A stretch of 33,780 nt of DNA from Deltaproteobacteria bacterium (GTDB lineage: Bacteria; Myxococcota_A; UBA9160; UBA4427): assembly GCA_002709835.1 (NCBI GenBank), contig PAQX01000107.1, forward strand, positions 1 to 33,780. The letters are read 5' to 3'. Of this stretch, positions 16,841 to 23,760 are shown piece after piece; the first letter of the stretch is position 1, and the number at the start of each line of letters is the position of its first letter. The notes under the pieces were generated by a model, which saw only the letters and a program-made list of their open reading frames with translations, made no database searches and was not told the DNA's origin. The translations under genes and the position numbers were made by a program.

Positions 16841-18205
16841 TCATTGTTTGCACTCGTGTGCGATCTTCGTGGGGATGGCCATCCCCGCCCGGACGAGCCA
16901 CGGGTCCGAGAGCCCCTCCTGCGTCGGACCGTCGAAGACAAGCGTTCGATTTCGCAAGAGAGCCACACGCGTGGCCTGAGGCGGCAGGGTCTGGAGGTCG
17001 TGGGTGGCCCACACGCAAGCGCCTCCACTGTTGCGCACGACCTCCTCGACGAGGGTGCTGAGTTCGTGGGCGGCCACGGGATCAAGGCCCGCTGTGGGCT
17101 CGTCCAGGAGGAGCAAGGCGGGTTCGAGTACGAGCAGCCCGGCGAGGGCGACCCGGCGCTGCTCTCCGAAACTGAGTTCGTGGCAGGGGCGTTCCCATAG
17201 TGAGTCGACATGCAGGGCTGCGGCCACGTCGTGCGACCTGCGTTCGGCTTCCCCGCTCTTGACGCCGCGCCGTGTCAGTCCCCACATGATGTCTTCTGCA
17301 ACCGTGCTCGCGATGAAGTGATGCTCGGGGTTCTGTCCGAGCAGTGCGACGCGCCCATCGAGGGAGGAATGCACCGTCGAACTCGGCGGTACCCGGCGCC
17401 CGAAGCGGGCCATCGAGCCTGTCGCGGGCGCATCGAGGCCGGCGAGGAGGCGCAGTAGGCTCGATTTCCCCGCACCACTCGGTCCGCAGAGGATCAGCCA
17501 CTCCCCCCTACCCAATCGGAGATCGAGGTTCTCGAGCACGGAGCGGCCGCCGCGCTCCAGATCAACCGCTTCGAGATGGATTGCCTCGGCAGCTTCCGCT
17601 TCATGGAGTCGAGCGCTCCGCAGCGTCGCGTTTTCGTGGACGCGTTCGAGCCGTAAAAAGGCCTGAAGCGCGCCTTCACCAAGCAGGGGGCCCCAGGAGG
17701 TCAGCGGAATCCGAGCGGTCCCCAACCGGAGGCGTGCTGCATCGCGTCGCCGCGCCCATTCACGCTGTGTCAGGACTCCATGGAGCAGAGCCTGGTCGAG
17801 GGCCTCGGTCACGCTGGGGGGGACTTGCAGGCGAAGGAGGATCTCGCGGAGCGCCGCCCAGTCGACCTGTGTTCCGATCCATAGGATCCAGATGACTCCG
17901 CACAGGACGCGCGCGCCCGCTTCGAGCGCGTTGTTGGCGTTGTGGGTGAGCGCGACACTGCCGATGAGGGCGAGGACGACGACCGCCAGCGCCCAAGCGA
18001 GCGCGGGCTCGACTCTTCGTTGCCCCTGCTCTCGTGCGGAGAACAGGAGGAGCAGGCCGATTCCGGCGCCGGCGACGGATACGCTGAGGCTTCGCGCCCC
18101 GGCGTTCGCCACGAGGACGCTCACCGTTAGCGCGAGGCGGATTGCTGCGCCGCGAACCGAAGGGCGGCGTTCGAAGAAGAGCGCGTGCTCAGCGTCGAGA
18201 TGCAT
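16841..18205 (-). CDS. Fused CbiQ-CbiO ECF transporter energy module
   Basis: A 454-residue fusion of the T (transmembrane) and A (ATPase) components of an energy-coupling-factor metal transporter. Residues 1-200 are CbiQ-like with hydrophobic stretches at about 20-57, 66-88 and 95-112. Residues 205-454 are a CbiO-like ABC ATPase with Walker A GPSGAGKSS (241-249), a Q-loop LLGQNPEHHF, a modified signature LSFGEQRR, Walker B LLLLDEPTAGLD and the switch ATHD. ECF transporters usually have separate T and A subunits. An upstream in-frame start at 18262 exists, but the one at 18205 (MHLDAEHAL) gives only a 17-bp overlap with the cbiM-like gene and is preferred. With the adjacent substrate-binding CbiM it should import a divalent metal. 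Confidence 0.9.
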   Translation of the reverse strand: MHLDAEHALFFERRPSVRGAAIRLALTVSVLVANAGARSLSVSVAGAGIGLLLLFSAREQGQRRVEPALAWALAVVVLALIGSVALTHNANNALEAGARVLCGVIWILWIGTQVDWAALREILLRLQVPPSVTEALDQALLHGVLTQREWARRRDAARLRLGTARIPLTSWGPLLGEGALQAFLRLERVHENATLRSARLHEAEAAEAIHLEAVDLERGGRSVLENLDLRLGRGEWLILCGPSGAGKSSLLRLLAGLDAPATGSMARFGRRVPPSSTVHSSLDGRVALLGQNPEHHFIASTVAEDIMWGLTRRGVKSGEAERRSHDVAAALHVDSLWERPCHELSFGEQRRVALAGLLVLEPALLLLDEPTAGLDPVAAHELSTLVEEVVRNSGGACVWATHDLQTLPPQATRVALLRNRTLVFDGPTQEGLSDPWLVRAGMAIPTKIAHECKQ

Positions 18206-19133
18206 CAGGCTGCCTGCCGAGTAATCGTTCCCAGGCCCGCCCGGCGACGAATCCGAGTCCAAAGAGGACTATGATTGTCATGGCAAGTCCGAGCTCGCCC
18301 TGGCTCAGGTCTAAAAGGCTGTCCGTTGGGGGCCTCCCCAATGACTCGGCGGTGGCACCGAAGACGGTGCCGTCGATCCCCTCGTAGGCGCAGCCCGGGG
18401 AGACGAGCGCGAGAAGAAAAACGAGGGACAAAAGGGTGGCGCGAGGAGGCGTGCTACCGAGCGCCCGAAGTCGGTCAGGCAACAGGTCTGGTCGACGCCC
18501 AGCGAGGATCTGGACGATTCCTACTGATGCGACGGCTTCGAGAATCGCGAGGGGGATCTGGACGGGTGCGAACCCGAGAAGGACCGCGGTGAAGGTCGTC
18601 AAGGGCGGCGCGGCGTCGGAAAGAGCCAGGCCGAGCGCCATGGCGTCTCCGACGTAGATGCCTAGGTCGGCGAAGGCGCAGGTCAGGGCGAGGCCGAACT
18701 TGTTGTTTAATCCAAGCCGCCGGATGGGAGCCCATAAGCCGACCGCCAGGAGCGGTCCGAACGCGCCAAGGGTCAGGGTGTTGATGCCGAGCGTGGTGAG
18801 GCCGCCGTGGGCGAAGAATACTGCTTGCAGCACGAGGACGAAGAAGGTCGGCCAGATGATCTGGCGCACGCCGATGATGAGCGCGAGCACCGGGGTTAGG
18901 CAGATATGGCTCGTCGCCCCTACGACCGGAACAGGGAGCGGGAGGAGGGTGGCTGCAAAGAGCAGGCTCGTCGCGCCTGCCAACAGCACCATGGGCGAGG
19001 AGCCCTGGGACGGCGACTCCTCGAGTGCTTCCGCTCTGGGAGCTCCGGCGAGGCTCCAGGCGACGACGGGGGTGGCTACTGCGCTCCATGCGACCGCCTG
19101 ACCCAGTGGAAGGATGCCTTCCGCTAGATGCAC
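18189..19133 (-). CDS. CbiM/NikM-like ECF metal-binding subunit
   Basis: A 314-residue polytopic membrane protein beginning MHLAEGILP, the CbiM/NikM N-terminus whose His2 and free amino group bind the metal ion in the family. About seven hydrophobic segments follow, with the conserved SHICLTPVLALIIG, HGGLTTLGINTL and GDAMALGLAL regions. The C-terminus has an extra transmembrane helix after GCAYEGIDG, in the place where other systems have a separate CbiN/NikN or PDGLE-type protein, so that function may be built in. The start codon is GTG at 19133, giving the required M-H. Known relatives carry cobalt or nickel; the operon context equally suggests zinc. It is the first gene of the nine-gene minus-strand operon, with the regulatory region directly upstream. 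Confidence 0.92.
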   Translation of the reverse strand: MHLAEGILPLGQAVAWSAVATPVVAWSLAGAPRAEALEESPSQGSSPMVLLAGATSLLFAATLLPLPVPVVGATSHICLTPVLALIIGVRQIIWPTFFVLVLQAVFFAHGGLTTLGINTLTLGAFGPLLAVGLWAPIRRLGLNNKFGLALTCAFADLGIYVGDAMALGLALSDAAPPLTTFTAVLLGFAPVQIPLAILEAVASVGIVQILAGRRPDLLPDRLRALGSTPPRATLLSLVFLLALVSPGCAYEGIDGTVFGATAESLGRPPTDSLLDLSQGELGLAMTIIVLFGLGFVAGRAWERLLGRQPDASRR

Positions 19134-19165
19134 AGGACTTCTCTGCTGCGGGGCATGTCAGGGCG

Positions 19166-19173
19166 CTTGCAAG
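19166..19173. promoter_or_regulatory. TTGCAA palindrome close to cbiM-like start
   Basis: CTTGCAAG, a perfect 8-bp palindrome 33 bp upstream of the GTG start of the cbiM-like gene, in position to block its promoter or ribosome binding. It repeats the core found at 19273-19280. Confidence 0.45.
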
Positions 19174-19237
19174 GGAGGTCGGTGAGGGGGGCGGTTTTCA
19201 TCGGCACACGCTGAAAAAAGGTACGGTTGTAGCCATT

Positions 19238-19254
19238 TCGCAAGTCACTTGCAG
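19238..19254. promoter_or_regulatory. Nur-box-like operator candidate
   Basis: TCGCAA-GTCAC-TTGCAG. This matches the layout described for the Streptomyces nickel regulator Nur (tTGCaa, five bases, ttGCAA) with one mismatch in each half. At its core is the perfect inverted repeat GCAAGT-C-ACTTGC (19240-19252). It lies about 105 bp upstream of the cbiM-like gene and 155 bp upstream of the regulator, where it could serve both promoters. Confidence 0.6.
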
Positions 19255-19272
19255 AAGCAATAACTCACGACA

Positions 19273-19280
19273 CTTGCAAG
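19273..19280. promoter_or_regulatory. TTGCAA palindrome, central copy
   Basis: CTTGCAAG, identical to the copy at 19166-19173, preceded by CA as in the neighbouring box (CACTTGCA). It falls between the two divergent promoters and may be a single half-site of the same regulator. Confidence 0.45.
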
Positions 19281-19341
19281 GACAACCGATGTAAAATCGC
19301 TCAGGCGGTCCCAAAGCCTTATTGAGCGTCGTATTACCTAA

Positions 19342-19366
19342 GTGCAAGAGACTTCCATTTGCAAAT
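19342..19366. promoter_or_regulatory. Operator candidate upstream of Fur-family gene
   Basis: A degenerate Nur-like pair GTGCAA-GAGAC-TTCCAT (19342-19358) is followed directly by the perfect 10-bp palindrome ATTTGCAAAT (19357-19366). It lies 45 to 70 bp upstream of the regulator's ATG, the place expected for autoregulation. Confidence 0.45.
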
Positions 19367-19410
19367 CGATCGTGTAGCCTAGAAGCTCGTCAGCCAAGGC
19401 ATTGGATGGA

Positions 19411-19833
19411 ATGAGCATCTCGAAAGACGAAGCCCGGGAGCTCCTGCAGGGCCGCGGGCTCCGGGTCACCGGGCCGCGACTGGCCGTACTTCGGGCGCTG
19501 TCCGACGCGGAAGGTCCGCTTTCCTATACGGAAGTCCTCGAGCGTCTCGTCGAGACGGATTGCTGCCCTACGACGATCTATCGAAATCTCGTGAAGCTGC
19601 GAGACGCGGGCGTCGCGCCGGTCGTGAATCGGGCCAAGGGGGTGGATCGTTATGCCCTCGCGGAGGAGGGCGACGGCGATCATCACCACCCGCACTTCGT
19701 TTGTGACTCGTGCAGTCGCGTGGCCTGTCTGCCGGCGGAGGTCGGCTCTTCGATCGCGATGGAAGGGGCCTGGGCGGCTTCGATCCAGCAGGCCGCGCTG
19801 CAGTTGCGGGGCGAATGCCCGGACTGTCGTTGA
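19411..19833 (+). CDS. Fur-family metalloregulator (Zur/Nur-like)
   Basis: A 140-residue Fur-family repressor. The winged-helix DNA-binding part shows LRVTGPRLAVLRAL and the recognition-helix motif TTIYRNLVKL (54-63). The regulatory part has a histidine cluster HHHPH (91-95), the structural zinc site C98xxC101 and a second C136xxC139 at the C-terminus. Which metal it senses is not settled by sequence: the divergent operon (COG0523, P-type ATPase, ECF importer) and C-terminal cysteines favour zinc, while the TTGCAA operators recall nickel-sensing Nur. The ATG at 19411 is chosen over an in-frame TTG at 19402 because AAGG lies at a better distance. The moeA gene begins five bases after its stop, so the regulator is co-transcribed with molybdenum cofactor genes. 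Confidence 0.92.
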   Translation: MSISKDEARELLQGRGLRVTGPRLAVLRALSDAEGPLSYTEVLERLVETDCCPTTIYRNLVKLRDAGVAPVVNRAKGVDRYALAEEGDGDHHHPHFVCDSCSRVACLPAEVGSSIAMEGAWAASIQQAALQLRGECPDCR

Positions 19834-19837
19834 TGCG

Positions 19838-21139
19838 ATGAGCGATTTTCAACGCCCCGCGGTTGCCTCAGTGGGTGCTCCTGATTCCCGCCCGGCGGAC
19901 TGTTACGACGCGCCCGAACTCCTCCCCGCCGACGAGGCGCTGCGGAGGATCAACGAAGCGATGGAGCCAGTCGCCGCGATCGAGCAGGTCCATCTTCGCG
20001 GTGCGCTAGGCCGGGTGCTGGCTTCCGACGTGGCTTCGCCACTGGACGTTCCCGGGTTCACCAACTCTGCCATGGATGGCTTCGCGGTCGTCGGGCAGGA
20101 CGTTGAGGCCAGCGAGAAAGAGCTGGTCGAGCTGTCCGTGCGTGGGACCGCGTGGGCGGGGAAGCCGTTCGATGGCCCCGTCACGCCGGGGACGTGCGTC
20201 CGAATCATGACGGGGGCCGTGATGCCGGCGGGTGCCGACACGGTGGTGATGCAGGAGCAGGTGGAGCTTTGCGGTGACCGCGTTCGAATCGAGCCGGTGC
20301 ATCGGGCCGGGCAGAACGTACGCGAAGCGGGTGAGGATCTGCGTCGAGGCGCGACGGTTCTTTCCGCCGGTCATCCGCTGCTCGCTGCCGAACTTGGGCT
20401 TCTCGCGTCCCTCGGGATCGGTGAAGTCCCGGTACTTCGTCGGCTTCGCGTCGCGACGTTCTCGACGGGCGACGAGATTCGCTCGCTGGGGCAGTCGCTA
20501 GAGCCGGGACAGATCTACGACAGCAATCGGTACACGCTCTTCGGCATGTTGAGTCGCCTCGGCGTAGACATCGTCGATCTTGGGGTGATCGCCGACCGAG
20601 AAGACTCGATTCGGGAAGCGTTCGCAGAGGCCGCAGCTTGTGCGGATGTGGTGATCACCTCCGGTGGGGCTTCGGCCAGCGAGGCCGATTTCGTGGCGGA
20701 GACGCTGCAGGATCTGGGATCGGTAAGGTTCTGGCGGATCGCAATCAGGCCCGGCCGCCCACTGGCCTTCGGACGAATCGGGGACGCCTTCGTGTTCGGC
20801 CTGCCGGGCAACCCGGTGGCGGTGATGGTCACTTTCTATCAGTTCGTGCAGCCGGCCCTGCGGCGGATGATGGGCGAGCGGGATGCCCGACCAGTCCCGA
20901 TGTTACGGGCGCGCGTCTCGGAGGGTTTGCGTAAGAAGCCAGGCCGGGTCGAGTACTACCGCGCGGTGGTGTCCCGAACGTCCGAGGGAGACCTGGCGGT
21001 GGCCCAAACAGGCAAGAGCGGCTCGGCGCTCCTGCACACGATGAGCGACGCGAATTGTTTCATCGTGCTCCCCGACGCATCGGGTTCCATCGAAGCCGGC
21101 GAATGGGTCGATATCCAACCCTTCTTTGGACTGGTCTGA
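19838..21139 (+). CDS. moeA: Molybdopterin molybdenumtransferase MoeA
   Basis: A 433-residue MoeA that inserts molybdate into adenylylated molybdopterin, the last step of molybdenum cofactor synthesis. Diagnostic motifs are NSAMDGFAV (77-85), MTGAVMPAGADTVVMQE, FSTGDEI, SGGASASEADF and GLPGNPVAVMVTF, in the order of domains III, II, I, with a C-terminal domain IV through residue 433. The frame is open upstream through the end of the regulator gene, but the ATG at 19838 (MSDFQRP) is preferred: it falls four bases after the regulator's stop and gives normal length. Together with the next gene it supplies the two final Moco steps; the other moa genes are not in the window. Linkage to a metal repressor is unusual. 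Confidence 0.95.
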   Translation: MSDFQRPAVASVGAPDSRPADCYDAPELLPADEALRRINEAMEPVAAIEQVHLRGALGRVLASDVASPLDVPGFTNSAMDGFAVVGQDVEASEKELVELSVRGTAWAGKPFDGPVTPGTCVRIMTGAVMPAGADTVVMQEQVELCGDRVRIEPVHRAGQNVREAGEDLRRGATVLSAGHPLLAAELGLLASLGIGEVPVLRRLRVATFSTGDEIRSLGQSLEPGQIYDSNRYTLFGMLSRLGVDIVDLGVIADREDSIREAFAEAAACADVVITSGGASASEADFVAETLQDLGSVRFWRIAIRPGRPLAFGRIGDAFVFGLPGNPVAVMVTFYQFVQPALRRMMGERDARPVPMLRARVSEGLRKKPGRVEYYRAVVSRTSEGDLAVAQTGKSGSALLHTMSDANCFIVLPDASGSIEAGEWVDIQPFFGLV

Positions 21140-21179
21140 GCGCGTTCCTGACCGGCCGGCCAGCGGAGTTTCGAGGCGT

Positions 21180-21698
21180 ATGGGCGAACGAGAATTCATC
21201 GAACTGAACATCGCGGTCTTGACCATCTCGGATACGCGCACCGAGGCGGACGACAAATCCGGTGCTCTCTTGGTCGAGCGTGTCCGCAAGGCTGGTCATC
21301 GCGTCGCGGATAAGCGCATTGTCACGGACGACGTCTATCGGATTCGCGCCGTCGTGTCGGAGTGGATCGCTGCGGACTCGATCCAGGTAGTGGTCTCCAC
21401 GGGCGGCACCGGCGTGACCGGTCGGGACGGCACGCCGGAAGCTGTCCAGCCGCTGCTCGACAAGGAGATCCCCGGGTTCGGAGAGGTTTTTCGGGTTCTT
21501 TCCTATGAAGACATCAAGACGTCGACGCTCCAGTCGCGAGCAGTCTCAGGGGTAGCCAACGGCACCTACATCTTCTGCTTGCCGGGTTCGACCGGCGCTT
21601 GCCGAGACGCCTGGGACAAGATCATCGAGGACCAGCTCGACATGCGGACACGGCCCTGCAATTTGGTCGAGCTGATGCCCCGGCTCCTCGAGGGTTGA
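21180..21698 (+). CDS. moaB: MoaB/MogA-family molybdopterin adenylyltransferase
   Basis: A 172-residue protein of the MogA/MoaB family, which adenylylates molybdopterin to prepare it for MoeA. Motifs: LTISDTRT near the N-terminus, the molybdopterin-binding STGGTGVTGRDGTPEAV, and the conserved FCLPGSTGACRDAW toward the C-terminus. Length suits MoaB (about 170) rather than MogA (about 195). The ATG at 21180 has GGAG around fifteen bases upstream; an upstream TTG at 21126 would overlap moeA and is less likely. It follows moeA by 40 bp on the same strand, as in many genomes. Confidence 0.92.
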   Translation: MGEREFIELNIAVLTISDTRTEADDKSGALLVERVRKAGHRVADKRIVTDDVYRIRAVVSEWIAADSIQVVVSTGGTGVTGRDGTPEAVQPLLDKEIPGFGEVFRVLSYEDIKTSTLQSRAVSGVANGTYIFCLPGSTGACRDAWDKIIEDQLDMRTRPCNLVELMPRLLEG

Positions 21699-21740
21699 GT
21701 GTGAAGTCGGGCTCGAAGCCTCCAGAACAGGGACAGAAGC

Positions 21741-22178
21741 ATGAAGGACGTCAAAGGGGTCTTCCGCAAGCTTGAGAAGAAGCTGAGCCAGTCGAGTTGG
21801 TTCGGCGGCGACTGGGAGATCTACAACCGTGGGCCCTATCTCCAGCTATACAAGGTCAATTGGCACAACGACAACCAAGGCGGCGTTCACTTCGAAACCT
21901 ACATAGAAGGTCCGCAGATCAAGAAGAAGGAATTTCCGATCTGCATGCACGCGGAGGAGGATTGCCCGTCCCAGCCGAGATTCATCGAGCGCTTTCTCGC
22001 GCTCGAAGGCGAGCGAATTCGAAGCTGGAAGGGCTACCGAACGGACGGCAAGGGTTACAGCATCTGCCAACGCGTCCTTCCGCTGAACTTCAAGAATCTC
22101 GAAGACCGCCTCTTGGAGGAGTTCAATCGACTCCGCAAGCTGGAAGCGGGGGTCGATCGCGTCTTGGGCGAGATCTGA
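21741..22178 (+). CDS. Conserved-looking hypothetical protein
   Basis: A 145-residue soluble protein I do not recognise. It starts with a lysine-rich helix (KGVFRKLEKKL), then a tryptophan/tyrosine-rich central part with FGGDWEIYNRGPYLQLYKVNW (20-41) and GGVHFETYIEG (47-57), two cysteines (C68, C75) and a long charged C-terminal helix (about 118-140) that may form a coiled coil. The aromatic central pattern looks like a beta-sheet ligand-binding or nuclease-like fold, but I cannot name one. GGACAG precedes the ATG. It follows moaB on the same strand after 42 bp and probably belongs to the same transcription unit. Confidence 0.72.
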   Translation: MKDVKGVFRKLEKKLSQSSWFGGDWEIYNRGPYLQLYKVNWHNDNQGGVHFETYIEGPQIKKKEFPICMHAEEDCPSQPRFIERFLALEGERIRSWKGYRTDGKGYSICQRVLPLNFKNLEDRLLEEFNRLRKLEAGVDRVLGEI

Positions 22179-22222
22179 ACACGCGCAGGCCCCGGCACGG
22201 GAAGGCTCGAATCGAGGCGATA

Positions 22223-22429
22223 ATGGCGAAGCGGCATCGAAGTCCGTGTATTGACGTGTGCCAGTTCTCCGGACCCAAGGGATGGTGCCTGGGATGCGGT
22301 CGAACGCGCAAGGAGAGCCAGGGTTGGGACGCTATGAAGCCCTACGACCGGAAGGCGCTCGTGAAACAGCTGCCGAAGAGAATGTCCCGGATTGAACAGG
22401 TGCGAACGAGACGGTCGCCTGCGAGCTGA
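22223..22429 (+). CDS. DUF1289 small cysteine protein
   Basis: A 68-residue protein matching the DUF1289 pattern: SPCIDVCQF with C9 and C13, then WCLGCGRTRKE with C22 and C25, and a conserved W36. The four cysteines are arranged to bind one zinc or an iron-sulfur cluster; the function is not established. The start is the ATG at 22223, well inside a longer open frame, chosen because the domain begins right after it. It sits 44 bp after the unknown gene on the same strand and ends the rightward operon. Confidence 0.88.
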   Translation: MAKRHRSPCIDVCQFSGPKGWCLGCGRTRKESQGWDAMKPYDRKALVKQLPKRMSRIEQVRTRRSPAS

Positions 22430-22459
22430 CCCCTGGCAGCCGGTATTCGTGGCATTTGC

Positions 22460-22963
22460 TCAGGTTGCGAGCGAGCACGCCGGCTCGCGAGACAGCGCGC
22501 CTGTCATCGGATGCATGAGTAGCGGGGATTGCACTTCGGCGGGATGCAACGCGGAGAGTTGCGAGAACTCTGAACGCCGCGCGTCCTGTGGGAGCGACTG
22601 CGGGAAGACCGGAGTGAATCGGGCCGCTTGATCGCTCGGCGTGCCGGAACTGCCCGCGACCAGCGTTTCGAGAAGCGCCCGTCGGCTCGGGCAGGCATTT
22701 CGGAGAGAGAGCATTCGCCAAAGACCATCGACACCGACCACGTCCCGAGCATCGAATACTCGCTGCGATTGCGGCGTTTGTGCGGAGTCGGGCATGTGGA
22801 TGCGGTCCTGAGTGATGTCGGATTCCGTACCCACCCAGAATCCGAGAATCTCATCTGGTATCCAGAGGCCGTGGCGACGCTTGGTGAACTCGAACTGTGA
22901 GGTGAGATCCGCGCACGCTTTGTCAAGGAACTCGGGTGCGGCGAGCAGGATGAAGCTCGACAT
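22460..22963 (-). CDS. Hypothetical protein, uncertain
   Basis: A 167-codon frame with no recognised domain. The first 95 residues look protein-like (MSSFILLAAPEFLDKACADL at the start, then KRRHGLWIPDEILGFWVG) and use GC-ending codons, and AGGAA precedes the ATG. The last 60 residues are lower in quality (many S, P, A), which suggests a frameshift or a shorter original gene. A different, arginine/serine-rich frame covers the same bases but fits an iota-carbonic anhydrase shadow at its upstream end, so I prefer this one. It follows the carbonic anhydrase gene by 72 bp on the same strand. Confidence 0.42.
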   Translation of the reverse strand: MSSFILLAAPEFLDKACADLTSQFEFTKRRHGLWIPDEILGFWVGTESDITQDRIHMPDSAQTPQSQRVFDARDVVGVDGLWRMLSLRNACPSRRALLETLVAGSSGTPSDQAARFTPVFPQSLPQDARRSEFSQLSALHPAEVQSPLLMHPMTGALSREPACSLAT

Positions 22964-23035
22964 TGTTGCGGCGGTTCCTGTTGACGCGAGTGCGAAGTCT
23001 CTCCCGCTAAGGCGCTCGTATCCAGGTGAGATCTG

Positions 23036-23500
23036 CTAGCCGGCGTATGGCATCGATGAATGGTGCAGGACGATGCGAACGACGCCCTGGGGATCGAGCG
23101 CGTACCCGAACGAGTACTCGACCTTCTGCTCGCTGCCATCCGGCGCTGTGAAGAAATAGTTGCCCATCGCCATCGCGAGCGGTCCTTCGGTGAGAACCTC
23201 AACGTTCTCGAAGCGAACCGCCGTCCACCCCTTGATCGCGAAGCCCCCGTCCTCGGGGCAGACGCCATTCGTCGCGACGAAGTACGACAGCGCCTCGTCG
23301 TACTTCGATCGGAACTGGACGTCTTTCGCGAGGGTCGGTTTGAAGAGCACTGAGGAAAACCCATACCCGTACAGTGAGTCGATATGCTCTCGCGCGACGC
23401 GCTCGTAGTCGTCGCCGTTCGCGTGCGCTGTCGCGATGCGGACGATTCCGTCGCCCCATGCCTTCTGTGCAAGTTCGACTTGTTCTCTCGTGATACTCAT
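23036..23500 (-). CDS. Iota-class carbonic anhydrase homologue (COG4337)
   Basis: A 154-residue single-domain protein with the NTF2/SnoaL-like cone fold pattern of COG4337, the family of the iota-class carbonic anhydrases from diatoms, cyanobacteria and Burkholderia. It reads like these along its length: ITREQVELAQKAWGDGI at the start, LFKPTLAKDVQFR, DEALSYFV, CPEDGGFAI, AMGNYFFT, VEYSFGYALD, and the hallmark C-terminal HHSSMPY. Some family members were reported to hydrate CO2 without any metal. No signal peptide, so cytoplasmic; databases often mislabel the family phosphoribosyl-AMP cyclohydrolase. The ATG at 23500 has GGAGG six bases upstream, which decides the start against longer alternatives. 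Activity itself is inferred. Confidence 0.85.
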   Translation of the reverse strand: MSITREQVELAQKAWGDGIVRIATAHANGDDYERVAREHIDSLYGYGFSSVLFKPTLAKDVQFRSKYDEALSYFVATNGVCPEDGGFAIKGWTAVRFENVEVLTEGPLAMAMGNYFFTAPDGSEQKVEYSFGYALDPQGVVRIVLHHSSMPYAG

Positions 23501-23760
23501 CTGCGCCTCCATGAAACCGTGAATCCCGCGCACTCACCGCGCGAACGCCTCTTCCACTCTACGCTTGACATTTTTAGTCGCAAGGGACTCGGCCTGCTCG
23601 ACGTAGACGGCGGTCGGCAGGGCGTGTTCGGTCGTCGATCTTAGCGGGTGCGGGTCGGATGCACCGGCGCTTCTGATTTCGAATCAACCTGATGCAGGAA
23701 GTTGCCCGCGAACGGCGGCGGGAAGTCCCTGCCCGACAACGCTTCGAACGCCCGACGCGC

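Larger units (their letters stand above)
19134..19410. promoter_or_regulatory. Divergent regulatory region with TTGCAA palindromes
   Basis: Shared upstream region of the metal operon (leftward) and the Fur-family gene (rightward), visibly more AT-rich than the surrounding coding DNA. TTGCAA occurs exactly three times, inside palindromes at 19166-19173, 19273-19280 and 19357-19366, where about 0.07 copies are expected by chance in this length; variants lie at 19238-19254 and 19342-19358. The spacing along both promoters is what is expected for an autoregulated repressor also governing the operon. No convincing -35/-10 pairs could be fixed by eye. Confidence 0.7.

Noticed and set aside
16813..17211. 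133-codon N-terminal extension of the long SPFH protein
   Set aside because: It overlaps the end of the ABC gene out of frame and is serine-rich; the internal start fits operon spacing.
19273..19297. Possible promoter with TAAAAT as -10 for the regulator
   Set aside because: No acceptable -35 hexamer at 16 to 18 bp; not called.
22504..23472. 322-codon minus-strand frame
   Set aside because: Serine/arginine-rich shadow covering the carbonic anhydrase gene in another frame.
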